Part shown: piece by piece, positions 16,516 through 25,036 of the stretch
How positions within the stretch are numbered: position 1 is the first letter of the stretch
Layout: every line of letters starts with the position of its first letter
Source of the DNA: Micromonospora lupini
Lineage (GTDB): Bacteria > Actinomycetota > Actinomycetes > Mycobacteriales > Micromonosporaceae
Direction: 5' to 3'
Length of the DNA: 64,000 bases
Assembly: GCF_026342015.1 (NCBI RefSeq)
Contig: NZ_JAPENL010000002.1
Coordinates: 1,059,001-1,123,000 of the forward strand
Translations under genes and position numbers: made by a program
The notes under the pieces: generated by a model
Told to the model about the DNA's origin: nothing
Databases searched by the model: none
Seen by the model: the letters and a program-made list of their open reading frames with translations, nothing else

Positions 16516-18930
16516 ATGCGGAAACGTGACCACAATGTGCTGACCAACGCCGCATCGCTGCTCATATGTGGCCTGTTGGCTGGCGTGGTGGTCGCTGCGG
16601 CGGCCTTCCCCGCGGTGGCGATGTCCGGCTTGGCCGCGAAGGCCGGCGCAGAGACATTTGGCAACCTGCCGACGGAGCTGACGGTGGCCCGCGCGCCGCA
16701 GATCAGCTACCTGCTGGCGTCGGACGGCAAGACGCCGCTGGCGACGATGTACGACGAGAACCGCCGCGACGTGAAGCTCGCGGACATCTCGCCGTACATG
16801 ATCAAGGCCATCATCGCGGCCGAGGACCATGACTTCTACAAGCACAACGGCGTCGACATCAACGGTGTCGCCCGCGCGTTCGTCAACAACCAGAGCGAGG
16901 GCTCCGGCCGACAGGGCGCCTCGACGCTGACCATGCAGTACGTCCGGCTGGCCATCGCCTACTCGGCCACGCACCCGGCCGACGTGGTCGCGGCGACCGA
17001 GGACACCAGCGCCCGCAAGCTCCGCGAGATGCGGCTGGCCCTGCAGGTCGACAAGGAGTTCTCCAAGGACGAGATCCTGACCCGCTACCTCAACCTCGCC
17101 TCGTTCGGCAACGGCGCGTACGGCATCTACGCCGCCAGCCAGGTCTACTTCGGCAAACCGCCGAGCAAGCTGAAGATCGAGGAAGCCGCGCTGCTGGCCG
17201 GCATGGTGAAGGCGCCGACGACGAACGACCCGACCACCAAGAGCGGCTACCCGCTGGCGCAGGACCGACGCAACTACGTCATCCAGAACATGGTCGACAC
17301 CAAGGCCATCACCCAGCAGGAGGCCGACACCGCCAAGGCGGTCAAGCTGAAGGTGCAGGACAAGCGCACCCCGAACGGCTGTGTCTCCACGAACGTCAAC
17401 AGCTGGGGCTTCTTCTGCGACTACTTCTACCGCTGGTGGATGCAGCAGGAGACGTTCGGCTCGACGTCGTACGACCGTGAGCGGCGCCTGAAGAGCGGCG
17501 GCTACACAGTCGTGACCTCCATCGACATCCAGGCGCAGAAGGGCGCCGACAAGGCGGTCCGCAAGGCCAAGAAGGAGACCAGCAAGGAAGCCGCAATGGT
17601 CGCCGTGGTGGAGCCGGGCACCGGCCGGGTGCGGGCCCTCGCGGTCAACAGGCAGTTCAAGCTTGACGACCCGAAGCACCCGACGAACAAGATCTCCAGC
17701 GACCCGGCGAAGAGCCGGAGGGGCATCAAGGGCAACTACCCGGCGACTGTCAACCCGCTGCTCACCGGCGGCGACGGCATCGCCGGCTACCAGGCCGGCT
17801 CGACGTTCAAGATCTTCAGCATCGTCGCCGCGCTGGAGAAGGGCATCCCGCTCAGCTACTCGTTCAACGCGCCGCAGCAGTTCAAGTCGGAATACATCAT
17901 CGACAGCAGCAGCCCGGCGGCCTGCCCCGGCACCCACTTCTACTGCCCGACCAACTCCGGCAAGAAGGCCGGCGGCGTGCAGACCATGTGGAGCGCCTTC
18001 GCCCAGTCGATCAACACCTACTTCGTGCCGCTGCAGCAGCAGGTCGGCGCCGAGAACGTGGTCGACGTCGCCAAGCGGGCCGGCATCCAGTTCCGGGCCA
18101 GCACCGACGCCACGTTCGCCGCCACCAAGGAATCGGCCCACCAGTGGGGCGCCTTCACCCTGGGCGTCTCCTCCACCACCCCACTGGACCTGGCCAACGC
18201 GTACGCGACCCTCGCGGCGGACGGCAAGTACTGCGAGCCGATTCCGGTGCAGGAGATCCGCGACCCGGACGGCAAGAAGCTGGACATCGCCAACCCGCGC
18301 TGCGAGAAGCGGTTCAGCACCGACGTGGCCCGTGCCGCCGTGGACGCCGCCCGCTGCCCGGTCGGCGACAACTCCAAGACCAGCAAGTGCGGCAGCAGCC
18401 GTACCGCCGCGGTGGTGAAGGGCATCGTCGACGCGCCGGTCGCCGGCAAGTCCGGCACCACCGACTCGGAGAAGACCGCCGCCCTGGTCGCGATGACCAA
18501 GCAGTACGCGGTGGCCGGCATCATGGCCGACCCGGACTGGCCGCAGACGAACGTCAAGATGAAGCACGCCGAGAAGGACGGCATCAACCCGCCGGTGTAC
18601 GAGACGCTGCGGGACGCCATGAGGGGCAAACCGCGGATCAACTTCGAGCCACCGGGCCAGAAGATCTCCGAGGGTGACCAGCGCAGCATCCCCGACGTGA
18701 AGTGCCAGCCGGTGGACACCGCGAAGTCCCGGATCAAGGGCGCCGGCTTCGAGCCGATCGTCTCCGAGACGAAGGTGGCCTCCACCTGCCCGGCGGGCAC
18801 CGCCGCCGGCACCAGCCCGGACGGGCGCACCATCAAGAACGGCATCGTCACCATCCAGATCAGCACCGGCGGCGGCGCTCCGGCGGGCACCGACAAGACG
18901 AAACCGCCCGGCGGCCGCCCCAACGGCTGA
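16516..18930 (+). CDS. Bifunctional class A penicillin-binding protein with PASTA domain (PonA2-like)
   Basis: Start ATG 16516, preceded by GAGGTGACCTGG; 804 residues. Membrane anchor at about 13-37. Transglycosylase GT51 domain with AAEDHDFYKHNG (catalytic Glu about 103) and QGASTLTMQYVRL. Transpeptidase domain with STFK (S429), SIN (S498-N500) and KSGTT (K645). One PASTA domain at about 725-785 (IPDVKCQPVDTAKSRIKGAG), then a Gly/Pro tail. It polymerises and cross-links peptidoglycan on the outer face of the membrane. Gene order matches ponA2 (Rv3682) next to whiB4 in mycobacteria. An ATG at 16417 would give an N-terminal extension without family support. Confidence 0.93.
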   Translation: MRKRDHNVLTNAASLLICGLLAGVVVAAAAFPAVAMSGLAAKAGAETFGNLPTELTVARAPQISYLLASDGKTPLATMYDENRRDVKLADISPYMIKAIIAAEDHDFYKHNGVDINGVARAFVNNQSEGSGRQGASTLTMQYVRLAIAYSATHPADVVAATEDTSARKLREMRLALQVDKEFSKDEILTRYLNLASFGNGAYGIYAASQVYFGKPPSKLKIEEAALLAGMVKAPTTNDPTTKSGYPLAQDRRNYVIQNMVDTKAITQQEADTAKAVKLKVQDKRTPNGCVSTNVNSWGFFCDYFYRWWMQQETFGSTSYDRERRLKSGGYTVVTSIDIQAQKGADKAVRKAKKETSKEAAMVAVVEPGTGRVRALAVNRQFKLDDPKHPTNKISSDPAKSRRGIKGNYPATVNPLLTGGDGIAGYQAGSTFKIFSIVAALEKGIPLSYSFNAPQQFKSEYIIDSSSPAACPGTHFYCPTNSGKKAGGVQTMWSAFAQSINTYFVPLQQQVGAENVVDVAKRAGIQFRASTDATFAATKESAHQWGAFTLGVSSTTPLDLANAYATLAADGKYCEPIPVQEIRDPDGKKLDIANPRCEKRFSTDVARAAVDAARCPVGDNSKTSKCGSSRTAAVVKGIVDAPVAGKSGTTDSEKTAALVAMTKQYAVAGIMADPDWPQTNVKMKHAEKDGINPPVYETLRDAMRGKPRINFEPPGQKISEGDQRSIPDVKCQPVDTAKSRIKGAGFEPIVSETKVASTCPAGTAAGTSPDGRTIKNGIVTIQISTGGGAPAGTDKTKPPGGRPNG

Positions 18931-18951
18931 GTCGACGCGCAGGGCACACGA

Positions 18952-18988
18952 AAACGGGCGGGCACCCACAGTGGGTGCCCGCCCGTTT
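18952..18988. terminator. Strong hairpin between convergent PBP and yqeY genes
   Basis: AAACGGGCGGGCACCCAC (18952-18969) pairs perfectly with GTGGGTGCCCGCCCGTTT (18971-18988). A-rich and T-rich flanks on either side suit termination in both directions. Confidence 0.85.
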
Positions 18989-19051
18989 CGTCGGTCCGGA
19001 ACGGCGCTGCCGACTTGTCCGCAGGGGAACCGCTGCGGCAGTGCCAGCGTG

Positions 19052-19507
19052 TCAGAGGCCGAGCTGTCGACGTACCTCGGCGGCGACCCGACCACCCTCG
19101 GCCTGGCCGGCCACCGCGGCCTGGGCCGCCTTCATGGCCGGGCCCATCTGGGCCTTGCCGGTGAAGCCGCCCGCGGCGAGCGCCCCCGCGACCAGCTCCG
19201 TCAGGTCGGCGTCGGAGAGCTGCCTGGGCAGGTAGCGGTCCAGCACCTCACCCTCGGCGGTCTCCTTCGCGGCCTGCTCGGCGCGGCCCGCGTCGGCGAA
19301 GGCGGTGGCCGCCTCCCGGCGCTTCTTGGCCTCCTTGGTCAACACCGCGAGCACCTCGTCGTCGGTCAGCTCGCGCTTGGCCTTGCCGGCCACCTCGGCG
19401 GTGCCGACGGCGGCCAGGGCCATCCGCAGCGTGGAGGTGGTCAGCTCGTCGCGCGCCTTGAGGGCGGAACGCATGTCGGCGGTGAGGCGGTCCTTCAGCG
19501 TGCTCAT
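19052..19507 (-). CDS. GatB/YqeY domain protein
   Basis: 151 residues beginning MSTLKDRLTADMRSALKARD, with the typical LTTSTLRMALAAV, LTKEAKKRREAATAF and YLPRQLSDADLTELVAGAL segments. YqeY proteins resemble the tRNA-binding tail of GatB but their role is not settled. Start ATG 19507 is only 25 bp from the divergent phosphoesterase start, so the mRNA is probably leaderless. Confidence 0.9.
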   Translation of the reverse strand: MSTLKDRLTADMRSALKARDELTTSTLRMALAAVGTAEVAGKAKRELTDDEVLAVLTKEAKKRREAATAFADAGRAEQAAKETAEGEVLDRYLPRQLSDADLTELVAGALAAGGFTGKAQMGPAMKAAQAAVAGQAEGGRVAAEVRRQLGL

Positions 19508-19515
19508 GGACGGTC

Positions 19516-19525
19516 AAACTACCCT
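19516..19525. promoter_or_regulatory. Overlapping divergent -10 boxes
   Basis: On the plus strand TACCCT (19520-19525) lies 7 bp before ATG 19533. On the minus strand TAGTTT (19521-19516) lies 8 bp before ATG 19507. Both fit TANNNT and both would start transcription at or next to the start codon. The boxes share two bases, so only one polymerase could bind at a time. No clear -35 on either side. Confidence 0.5.
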
Positions 19526-19532
19526 GAACGCC

Positions 19533-20426
19533 ATGCGAAAGCGCACACTATTCCGCCTCGCCGCCGGAACCGCCGCGGTCGGCGCGACCACACTCGCGTA
19601 CGCGTCGCTCGTCGAGCGAAACATGTTCACCCTCCGGCGGTACGACGTGCCGATGCTGCCGGCCGATGCGGAGCCGCTGCGCGTGCTGCACCTGTCGGAC
19701 CTGCACATGACGCCCGACCAGGCGCGCAAGCAGCGCTGGGTGGCGTCGCTGGCCGCCCTCGATCCGGACCTCGTCGTGGTGACCGGCGACAACATGGCGC
19801 ACCCGGGCGCGGTGCCGGGCGTGCTGCGGGCGCTGCAACCGCTGCTGGACTACCCGGGCGCGTTCGTGTTCGGCTCCAACGACTACACCGGGCCGGTGCT
19901 GAAGAACCCGTTCACCTACTTCCTGCCCGACCGGGAGTACACCGAGGGCGTCGACCTGCCCTACGAGGAACTGCGCCAGGTGTTCACCGGGGCCGGGTGG
20001 GCGGACCTCAACAACGCCCGGACCACCCTCAAGGCCGGCGGCCGGCAACTCGACCTGGTCGGCGTGGACGACCCCCACATCGACCGGGACGACTACCCGG
20101 CGGTGGCCGGCACGGCCTCGTCCTCGGCCGACCTGTCCATCGCGCTTACACACTCCCCCGAGCCACGGGTGCTCGACCAGATGGCCGCCGACGGCTTCGG
20201 TCTGCTGCTGGCCGGGCACACCCACGGCGGGCAGGTCTGCGTCCCGGGGTACGGGGCTCTGGTGACCAACTGCGGCCTGCCCCGCTCGATGGCGCGCGGC
20301 CTGCACCGGTGGCCGGGGTCGGACTCCTGGCTGCACGTCTCCGCCGGCCTCGGCACCCACCCGACCGCGCCGATCCGCTTCGCCTGCCCCCCGGAGGCCA
20401 GCATCCTCACCCTGATCCCCCGCTGA
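19533..20426 (+). CDS. Calcineurin-like metallophosphoesterase, membrane-linked
   Basis: Start ATG 19533, 297 residues. A short hydrophobic N-terminus (FRLAAGTAAVGATTLAYASL) may be a signal anchor. Metal-site motifs: HLSDLHM, VVTGDN, FGSNDY (GNHD-like), ALTHSP and LAGHTHGGQV. The equivalent in the mycobacterial order is Rv3683. Substrate unknown; relatives include YkuE-like phosphodiesterases. Next to ponA2 in many Actinobacteria, which suggests an envelope-related role. Confidence 0.88.
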   Translation: MRKRTLFRLAAGTAAVGATTLAYASLVERNMFTLRRYDVPMLPADAEPLRVLHLSDLHMTPDQARKQRWVASLAALDPDLVVVTGDNMAHPGAVPGVLRALQPLLDYPGAFVFGSNDYTGPVLKNPFTYFLPDREYTEGVDLPYEELRQVFTGAGWADLNNARTTLKAGGRQLDLVGVDDPHIDRDDYPAVAGTASSSADLSIALTHSPEPRVLDQMAADGFGLLLAGHTHGGQVCVPGYGALVTNCGLPRSMARGLHRWPGSDSWLHVSAGLGTHPTAPIRFACPPEASILTLIPR

Positions 20427-20445
20427 CCCCCGCTCCGCGCGCACG

Positions 20446-20555
20446 GCGGCCCAAGATCCGCGCGCACCGCGGCCCAAGATCCGCGCAACATCGGGGTTGT
20501 TGCTGCCTCACGGTGCCGCGAGGCAGCAACAACGCGGAAGTTGTGCAGATCCTGG
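20446..20555. repeat. GATC-type inverted repeat (copy C) with a direct-repeat prefix
   Basis: Arms of 36 nt at 20474-20509 and 20520-20555 have six mismatches. The inner 14 bp (GTTGTTGCTGCCTC) pair perfectly around a 10-nt loop. The outer end reads CCAAGATC. The 18-nt string GCGGCCCAAGATCCGCGC also occurs 24 bp earlier (20446-20463), so the left outer end is duplicated. It lies between the phosphoesterase gene and tRNA-Pro, probably as a terminator. Confidence 0.7.
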
Positions 20556-20643
20556 CGGGTCGGGCGCGGCGCGGCCGGTCCGGGCGGCGGGGGTACCGAG
20601 TTTGACCATCGGGGCGGGTGGGCTACTATTTGTCGGCACGCCT

Positions 20644-20720
<77 letters not shown>

Positions 20721-20725
20721 GAGGT

Positions 20726-20760
20726 AAGAGGGCACATCCACTCGGTGGGTGTGCCCTCTT
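20726..20760 (+). terminator. Terminator after tRNA-Pro
   Basis: AAGAGGGCACATCCAC (20726-20741) pairs with GTGGGTGTGCCCTCTT (20745-20760) with one G-U position and a 3-nt loop. It follows the tRNA by 5 bp. Confidence 0.8.
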
Positions 20761-20923
20761 GGCGTTTCACGAACGGTCCACCGGAGCCCCGGGCCAAGAT
20801 CATCGATCCGGTCGGCGGGGCTCCGAGTCGGCCGAAAGGAGGTTGCCTCCCGCAACGGCACACGCTTTGATGCGGCTGATCATCTGGCCAAGAGCCGGAT
20901 GGGACACGGGAGGAAGATCCACA

Positions 20924-22843
20924 GTGATCAGATCCAGGCCGCGTCGCAGCGTCGTCAGCGCACTCGCGCTGACGCTGGGCATCAGCGGACTCAGTCTCAT
21001 CTCCACCGCGAGCGCCGCCGTCGCGGCACCGCACTACGACGACCCACCGTCCGTCCAGGTCGGCTGGACCGACTCGGCGACGCCGAAGAAGGCGTACCCG
21101 ACGGACGGCACCACGAACGTCCCGCTCGGCACCTGGCAGGACGCCGCGGGCAAGAGCCACACCTCGCGGGTGTACGCCACCTTCGACCTCTCCGCGTACG
21201 AGGGCAAGAAGATCTACGGCGGCAAGGTGTTCGTCGAAGAGCGCACCGTCGCCGACTGCGGCAAACGAGCCGTCGAGATCTGGCGTACGAAGCCGGTCAC
21301 CGCGACGCCGACCTGGAACCGAGCACCCGAACCGCTCACCAAGCTCGGCGAGGTCCTCACTCCGGTGCAGTTCTGCCCGGGCGCCACCATCACGTTCGAC
21401 GTGGCTGCGGCGGTGCAGGACGCTGTCGCACACCGGCAGCGGTACGTCACCTTCGAGATCCGGGTGCCCGAGCAGTACGAGAGTGACGCGTCCTACAGCC
21501 GTGGGCTGCACCCGTACCGCGGCGTCGATCTGAACGTCCAGTTCAACTCGGTGCCGCAGATCGACAGCGCCCACCTGTACAACGGCGGGCTCCCCTGCAC
21601 CCAACTCGCGCCCTACCCGCGCATCGGCGGCTTCGCCAGCGTGTTGGAGGCGGTCGGCAGTGACGCCGACGAGTACGACGAGCGTTCGGTGATGACCGAG
21701 GTCGCCGTCTGGCCGAAAGCCGACCCCGACGCTCGTCAGGTGTTCACCGGCGAGCACGGTCAGTCCGGCCGCGCCAACCGGGTCACCCTGCCGGAGAACA
21801 CGCTCACGGACGGCAAGACCTACGTCTGGCAGGCCCGGGTGACCGACGGCGCCGACTACTCGTCCTGGTCGAAGAAGTGCTTCTTCACCTACGACCGCAC
21901 CAGCCCCGGTGAGCCCTCGGTCACCTCGGCCAACTACCCGGCGGACACCACCGGGGAGTGGGGCCCGGCGGGCGTGTCGGGGATCTTCACCTTCTCCGGC
22001 AAGGGCGACAAGGACATCGCGGGCTTCGAGTACTCCTGGGGTGGCCTCGGCGTCCACGGCTGCTCGGCCACTGGCGAGTACGGCCAGTTGGAGTGCCACG
22101 ACCCTCTCGACCTGCCGGGCTCGGTGCGGGCGAACACCCCGGGCGGATCGGCGACCGTGACGCTCAACCCACCCGGCTCGGGGCTGCAGCGGTTGAGTGT
22201 CCGCTCGGTCGACCTCGCGGGCAACGCCTCCGAGACCGTCACGTACAGCACCTTCGTGCGGCCAAGTGAGCCGGAGGTCCGGGTGGAGAGTGGCGTTCCC
22301 GAGTGGGGGCAGGAGGTGGTGCTGAAGTTCGTCCCGGCGGCCGGTGTCACAGGCGTACGTGAGTACGAGATCACCCTGGACGGACGGGACCCGGAGATGC
22401 GGTCCGCCGAGGAGGACGGGACCGCCTACTTCAGCTTCGTCGCCAACAGGGCGGACGGACACAACGTCACGGTCCGCAGCCACAGCGACAACGGGTTCGT
22501 CTCGGCGGCGAGCAACTGGTCCACGTACTTCTACCCCGGCCCCGGGGTGAAGTCGGACGTCTACTTCTCGCCTGACGGTTCGCCAGTCGGCGGGGTGGGG
22601 GTCGAGGGCACCTTCACCTTCTCCCCACCGCCGGGCTGGACGGACACCACGGCGTACCAGTACAGCTTCAACTACGCCGAGCCGATCGAGGTCGCGGCCG
22701 ACGCGAACGGCCGGGCCACGATCACCTGGACGCCGACCGCAGGCGGGTACGTGGACCTGACCGTCTACGCCGTCCGCGCCAACGGCACGGTAAGTGACTA
22801 CCCCAACTGGTACTCGTTCGAGGTGGCGGCCTCCGCCTCCTGA
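20924..22843 (+). CDS. Secreted DNRLRE-like beta-sandwich protein with Ig-like repeats
   Basis: Start GTG 20924, preceded by GGGAGGAAG; 639 residues. Signal peptide: RPRR, hydrophobic SVVSALALTLGISGLSLIS, then a TASAAVAA cleavage region. The N-terminal part (RVYATFDLSAYEGKKIYGGK, RTKPVTATPTWNRAP, TITFDVAAAVQDAVAHRQRY) resembles DNRLRE-type jelly-roll domains. Later parts look like fibronectin/Ig-like repeats (TYVWQARVTDGADYSSWSKK, PSGVSGIFTFSG-like segments twice). No catalytic motif is seen. Probably an exported adhesin or structural domain protein. A longer ATG 20870 start would spoil the signal peptide. Confidence 0.75.
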   Translation: MIRSRPRRSVVSALALTLGISGLSLISTASAAVAAPHYDDPPSVQVGWTDSATPKKAYPTDGTTNVPLGTWQDAAGKSHTSRVYATFDLSAYEGKKIYGGKVFVEERTVADCGKRAVEIWRTKPVTATPTWNRAPEPLTKLGEVLTPVQFCPGATITFDVAAAVQDAVAHRQRYVTFEIRVPEQYESDASYSRGLHPYRGVDLNVQFNSVPQIDSAHLYNGGLPCTQLAPYPRIGGFASVLEAVGSDADEYDERSVMTEVAVWPKADPDARQVFTGEHGQSGRANRVTLPENTLTDGKTYVWQARVTDGADYSSWSKKCFFTYDRTSPGEPSVTSANYPADTTGEWGPAGVSGIFTFSGKGDKDIAGFEYSWGGLGVHGCSATGEYGQLECHDPLDLPGSVRANTPGGSATVTLNPPGSGLQRLSVRSVDLAGNASETVTYSTFVRPSEPEVRVESGVPEWGQEVVLKFVPAAGVTGVREYEITLDGRDPEMRSAEEDGTAYFSFVANRADGHNVTVRSHSDNGFVSAASNWSTYFYPGPGVKSDVYFSPDGSPVGGVGVEGTFTFSPPPGWTDTTAYQYSFNYAEPIEVAADANGRATITWTPTAGGYVDLTVYAVRANGTVSDYPNWYSFEVAASAS

Positions 22844-22855
22844 CCTGCCGAAACG

Positions 22856-22884
22856 AGGGCGGCCACACACCATGTGGCCGCCCT
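22856..22884. terminator. Hairpin between convergent genes
   Basis: AGGGCGGCCACA (22856-22867) pairs perfectly with TGTGGCCGCCCT (22873-22884), with a 5-nt loop. It lies between the secreted-protein gene and the convergent 157-aa gene. Confidence 0.85.
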
Positions 22885-22890
22885 TGGTCG

Positions 22891-23364
22891 TCAGTCCTGC
22901 CGTTCGGTGCGCTCGATCTCGGTGAACGCGGCGGCCAGGTAGTCGTCAAACGGCACGCCCGTCACCGCCAACAGGTCGGCCACGAGCAGCGGGGCGTGCC
23001 GGGCCAGGGCAGGCCCGTCCGGCGGCGACTCGTCCCCGTCGGGGTCGTACACCCCCAGCGCTCCGGCGAGCAGCACGAGCACCACGTGTGGATCGACGTC
23101 CGGACGCCACCGCATGGCGTCCTGCACGCAGCGTGCCAGCACCTGGCGGATGTCGTCGCCGACCAACCCCTCCGGGTGGCCCTCCTCCAGCAGGAGCCGA
23201 ACCACCGTTCCGAGCACCAGACCGGACCGCTCGTCGGTCGCGAGGTCGGCGACCGCCCCGTCGTACGCCTGACCGTCGCGTGCCTGGGCGGCGGCGACGG
23301 CCGCGGTGGCGGTCACCGCGATGGCGCGGGCGGTAGCGGGCAGATGTCGCCAGGTGCCGGTCAT
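22891..23364 (-). CDS. Conserved hypothetical protein, 157 aa
   Basis: Start ATG 23364 (MTGTWRHLPATARAIAVTAT). Soluble and helical, with an Asp-rich middle (VDPHVVLVLLAGALGVYDPDGDES) and a C-terminal LLVADLLAVTGVPFDDYLAA. No domain recognised. Codon bias fits a real gene. It is divergent from the MFS gene by 120 bp. Confidence 0.65.
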   Translation of the reverse strand: MTGTWRHLPATARAIAVTATAAVAAAQARDGQAYDGAVADLATDERSGLVLGTVVRLLLEEGHPEGLVGDDIRQVLARCVQDAMRWRPDVDPHVVLVLLAGALGVYDPDGDESPPDGPALARHAPLLVADLLAVTGVPFDDYLAAAFTEIERTERQD

Positions 23365-23484
23365 CGGGCCAGCATCGCAGACCCGGCGGACCACTGGATC
23401 ATCGTGGAGTTGGTCACCCGGCGGTCCGGGGCACAGAGGAGTCCCGTCAAAACGGTTCGCGTGGCGTCACACCCACCGAACAGA

Positions 23485-24777
23485 ATGCCGGGCATGCTGC
23501 GTCGAGTCCTGCCCCGTCGTCCGGAAGCCCGTTGGATCCTCCTCGGCACCCTGCTGTCGGCGATCGGGCGGGGTCTGACCCTGCCGTTCCTGTTCATCTA
23601 CCTGACCGACGTGCGGGGGCTCACCGACACCCGCGCCGGCCTGGTGATCGGTTGGTACGGCGTCGTCACGCTGGCGCTGTCGCCCCTGGGCGGGACCCTT
23701 ATCGACAGGTTCGGCGCCCGTCGGGTGGTGTTGCCGTGCCTGTTGATCGAAGCCGTGGGCACCGGTTCGCTGTCGCTTGTCCACTCGACCGGCTCGGCCC
23801 TGCTCGTGATGACAGTGGTAGCCGTCGGCAGCTCGGCGGTCTGGTCCGGGCAGAACACCATCCTCGCCTCACTTACCGACGACGGTGAGCGGCAACGGAT
23901 CTTCGGTCTGAACTTCGCGCTGCTCAACCTCGGCATCGGCATCGGCGGCATGACCTCCGGCGCGATCGTCGACACGGCACGACCCGGCACCTTCCAGACG
24001 GTCTACCTGCTGGACGCGATCAGCTACCTGATGCCGGCCCTGATCCTGTTGACCCTGCCCGGTGTCGGCCACCGACTCGGCCACCGCTCCGCCGGCGACG
24101 GGCCGTCGAGCGGGGGCTACCTGACCGTGCTCCGGGACCGTCCGTTCCGCCGGTTGGTGATCTTCGGCCTGGTCCTCACCACGTGCGGGTACGCGCAGGT
24201 CGAGGTCGGCTTCGCCGCGTTCGCCGTACGCGTCGCCGAGGTGAACCCCCGGGTGGTGGCCTGGGCGCTGGCGGCCAACACGGTGATGATCGTGCTCGCC
24301 CAACTGCTGGTGATCCGCCGCATCGAGGGGCGCAGTCGCACCGGCGCGCTCGCCGTGGTCGGGGCGGTGTTCGCCGTCGCCTGGCTCGTCCTCGGCGTCG
24401 CCGGCCTGATCAGCACCGAAAATGCACTAGTGGCCGCCCTGTGCGTGGTGGCCTGCTCGGCGATCTTCGGCCTCGGCGAGACGCTGCTGTCGCCAGTGAT
24501 GCCGGCGCTGACAAACGCGCTGGCCACGGACGAGTTGCGTGGCCGGTACAACGCCATGAGTTCGATGATCTTCGGAATCAGCGGTGTGATCGGCCCGGTG
24601 ACCGCCGGCCCGCTCATCGGCGCGGCCAACGGCATGGTCTGGGTCGCGGTGGTGGTCGGCGGCTGCCTGGTGGCCTCGCTCATCGCGCTCTCCCTGCGCC
24701 GGCTGCTCACCGTCGACCAGGACGGCCGCCCCACGATCACCCCGCCCACCCCCGCCCAGACACCCACCCCCGCCTGA
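23485..24777 (+). CDS. MFS transporter, drug-efflux-like
   Basis: Start ATG 23485 (or ATG 23494), 430 residues, about 12 membrane segments. The MFS loop 2-3 motif is GTLIDRFGARRVVLPC; ends of the halves include ILLTLPGVG and the C-terminal VAVVVGGCLVASLIALSLRR. The first helix region ILLGTLLSAIGRGLTLPFLF is typical of MdtH/YceL-like 12-helix exporters. Substrate cannot be inferred. No regulator lies next to it apart from the 157-aa hypothetical. Confidence 0.88.
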   Translation: MPGMLRRVLPRRPEARWILLGTLLSAIGRGLTLPFLFIYLTDVRGLTDTRAGLVIGWYGVVTLALSPLGGTLIDRFGARRVVLPCLLIEAVGTGSLSLVHSTGSALLVMTVVAVGSSAVWSGQNTILASLTDDGERQRIFGLNFALLNLGIGIGGMTSGAIVDTARPGTFQTVYLLDAISYLMPALILLTLPGVGHRLGHRSAGDGPSSGGYLTVLRDRPFRRLVIFGLVLTTCGYAQVEVGFAAFAVRVAEVNPRVVAWALAANTVMIVLAQLLVIRRIEGRSRTGALAVVGAVFAVAWLVLGVAGLISTENALVAALCVVACSAIFGLGETLLSPVMPALTNALATDELRGRYNAMSSMIFGISGVIGPVTAGPLIGAANGMVWVAVVVGGCLVASLIALSLRRLLTVDQDGRPTITPPTPAQTPTPA

Positions 24778-24845
24778 CCCCACCCCGCCCAGACGCCCAC
24801 CCCGACTGACCCCACCCCGACGCGGGAAGCGGCGCCGCGCGGCCC

Positions 24846-24921
24846 AAGATCGTGCTCGATCCTGGACGTAGTGGCATCGGCGCGCTCCCAGACCACTACA
24901 ACCAGGTTCGAGCACGATCTT
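24846..24921. repeat. GATC-type inverted repeat (copy D)
   Basis: Arms of 29 nt at 24846-24874 and 24893-24921 with three mismatches. The outer end is AAGATCGTGCTCGA. The loop is 18 nt. It follows the MFS gene and precedes a separate GC terminator (24987-25018), so this convergent gap holds two hairpins. Confidence 0.75.
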
Positions 24922-24986
24922 GCGGCGCGAGGGCCGCGCGCCGGGCACGGGCAGCCCTCGGCAGAGGGCTGACGCCCGGGGACGGG

Positions 24987-25018
24987 TCGGGCCCCGGAGC
25001 GGGTGCTCCGGGGCCCGA
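24987..25018. terminator. GC-rich terminator between MFS and nucleotidase genes
   Basis: TCGGGCCCCGGAGC (24987-25000) pairs perfectly with GCTCCGGGGCCCGA (25005-25018), loop GGGT. It lies just beyond the stop of the minus-strand nucleotidase gene. Confidence 0.85.
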
Positions 25019-25036
25019 TCGTCGCGGGGTCGGCCG

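Noticed and set aside
24987-25018. Member of the GATC hairpin family
   Set aside because: Simple GC-rich terminator with no GATC at the arm ends; the adjacent 24846-24921 element is the family member.
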